A stretch of 64,000 bases of DNA from Methylomonas aurea (GTDB lineage Bacteria; Pseudomonadota; Gammaproteobacteria; Methylococcales; Methylomonadaceae), in contig NZ_JANIBM010000024.1 in NCBI RefSeq assembly GCF_024505045.1, positions 1 to 64,000 on the forward strand. The letters run 5' to 3'. The notes beneath the pieces were generated by a model, which was given only the letters and a program-made list of their open reading frames with translations, was not told where the DNA came from and ran no database searches. The position numbers and the translations under genes are program-made. Each line of letters starts with the position of its first letter. The first letter of the stretch is position 1. Of this stretch, positions 63,055 to 64,000 are shown piece by piece.

Positions 63055-64000
63055 ATGAAATCGACCAAAGACATTGCCGAAATGCTGGACGAACCGGCAT
63101 GCGAGCATAACAAGAAGGAAAAATCCGGCTGCGCCAAACCCAAACCCGGCTCCGCCGCCGGCGGCTGCGCCTTCGACGGCGCCCAAATCGCCTTGTTACC
63201 GATTGCCGACGTCGCTCATATCGTGCACGGCCCGATCGCCTGTGCCGGCAGTTCCTGGGACAACCGCGGCACCCGTTCGTCCGGCCCGGACCTGTACCGG
63301 ATCGGCATGACTACCGACTTGACCGAGCAGGACATCGTCATGGGCCGCTCGGAAAAACGCCTGTTCCATGCCATCAAGCAAGCGGTGGAAACCTTTAATC
63401 CGCCGGCGGTATTCATCTACAACACCTGCGTGCCGGCCCTGGTCGGCGACGACATCAATGCCACCTGCAAAGAAGCCACCGAGCGCTGGGGCGTACCGGT
63501 CGTGCCGATCGACGCCGCCGGCTTTTACGGTACCAAAAACCTGGGCAACCGCATCGCCGCCGATGCGATGATCAAATACGTGGTCGGCACCCGCGACCCC
63601 GATCCGTTGCCGCCGGCCGCAATCGAAGCGGAGAAAGCCGGCATCAAAATCCACGATGTCAATCTGGTCGGCGAATACAACATCGCCGGCGAATTCTGGC
63701 ACGTATTGCCGCTGCTGGACGAAATGGGCTTGCGCGTGTTGTGCACCTTGTCCGGCGACGCCCGCTTCCGCGAAGTGCAAACCATGCACAAGGCCGAAGT
63801 CAATATGATGGTTTGCTCCAAAGCCATGATCAACGTGGCGCGCAAATTGGAGCAGCAATACGGGATACCCTGGTTCGAAGGCAGTTTCTACGGCATTACC
63901 GATACCAGCCAGGCCCTGCGCGATTTCGCCCGCGTCATTAATGATCCGGATTTGACCGCCCGTACCGAAGCCATCATCGCCCGCGAGGAAAACCGGATCC
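63055..64000 (+). CDS. nifE: Nitrogenase FeMo-cofactor scaffold protein NifE (partial at right edge)
   Basis: NifE of the NifEN complex, on which the iron-molybdenum cofactor is finished before transfer to NifDK. About 315 residues are present; the rest lies beyond the window. Conserved parts: the N-terminal Cys-rich entry ([36 protein letters not shown]), [19 protein letters not shown] with the cluster-binding cysteine, [15 protein letters not shown] and [17 protein letters not shown]. The ATG at 63055 is used. It has its own sigma-54 promoter and NifA site, so it begins a nif transcript, likely nifE-nifN onward. Confidence 0.95.
   Translation, partial: MKSTKDIAEMLDEPACEHNKKEKSGCAKPKPGSAAGGCAFDGAQIALLPIADVAHIVHGPIACAGSSWDNRGTRSSGPDLYRIGMTTDLTEQDIVMGRSEKRLFHAIKQAVETFNPPAVFIYNTCVPALVGDDINATCKEATERWGVPVVPIDAAGFYGTKNLGNRIAADAMIKYVVGTRDPDPLPPAAIEAEKAGIKIHDVNLVGEYNIAGEFWHVLPLLDEMGLRVLCTLSGDARFREVQTMHKAEVNMMVCSKAMINVARKLEQQYGIPWFEGSFYGITDTSQALRDFARVINDPDLTARTEAIIAREENRI

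Overview
The window reads as chromosome from a free-living gammaproteobacterium. The housekeeping order (carA-carB-greA, then yhbY facing rlmE-ftsH-glmM-tpiA-secG-tRNA-Leu, and ffh-rpsP-rimM-trmD-rplS) is typical of that class. The start of a nif gene with a sigma-54 promoter, PEP-CTERM proteins, a c4-type cytochrome and a sulfide:quinone oxidoreductase would fit a methanotroph of the Methylomonas type. No methane oxidation gene is in the window, so that placement is inference.

Left part (1-13.4 kb): an arsenic operon on the minus strand (arsR-arsC-arsD-arsA-second arsC, running off the left edge) faces a secreted alkaline phosphatase. Then come a lipoprotein, a globin-like protein, a ProQ/FinO RNA chaperone, an alpha/beta-hydrolase lipoprotein, nudF with a PQQ-type sugar dehydrogenase homologue, htpX with a sigma-32-like promoter, a DUF2835 protein and a diguanylate cyclase. 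From 13.6 to 28.5 kb: an old yellow enzyme homologue, two PEP-CTERM proteins behind a sigma-54-like promoter, a third envelope protein with a similar C-terminal anchor, mobA, small lipoproteins, an LTA-synthase-like sulfatase, an AlkB-like oxygenase, a YidE-type transporter, a c4-type cytochrome, and a complete Cpx module in which cpxP and cpxR-cpxA diverge around a perfect CpxR box.

From 28.7 to 39.4 kb lies the conserved block from carA to tRNA-Leu(GAG); folP, often found between ftsH and glmM, is missing here. A tyrosine integrase sits just after the tRNA but has lost its normal start codon, and the only cargo seen is a fragment of a type I methyltransferase gene (hsdM). Next is a compact motility module (short flagellin, Maf/DUF115 protein, YjfB-like peptide), then ypjD divergent from ffh and the rpsP-rimM-trmD-rplS operon, then ogt-xerD-lpxA.

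From 51.9 to 57.4 kb is the most unusual cluster: a degenerate receiver-only protein converging on an overlapping set of a YfiR-family periplasmic protein, a membrane GGDEF/EAL protein and a TonB-dependent receptor. It looks like a route from an outer-membrane ligand to c-di-GMP. The right end holds apeB-msrB, sqr with a DUF2892 protein, an Hsp20 gene with a sigma-32-like promoter, a PsiE-like protein, a voltage-gated K+ channel with a zinc-ribbon tail, and the start of nifE with a sigma-54 promoter and a NifA site. No CRISPR array, rRNA or insertion sequence was seen.
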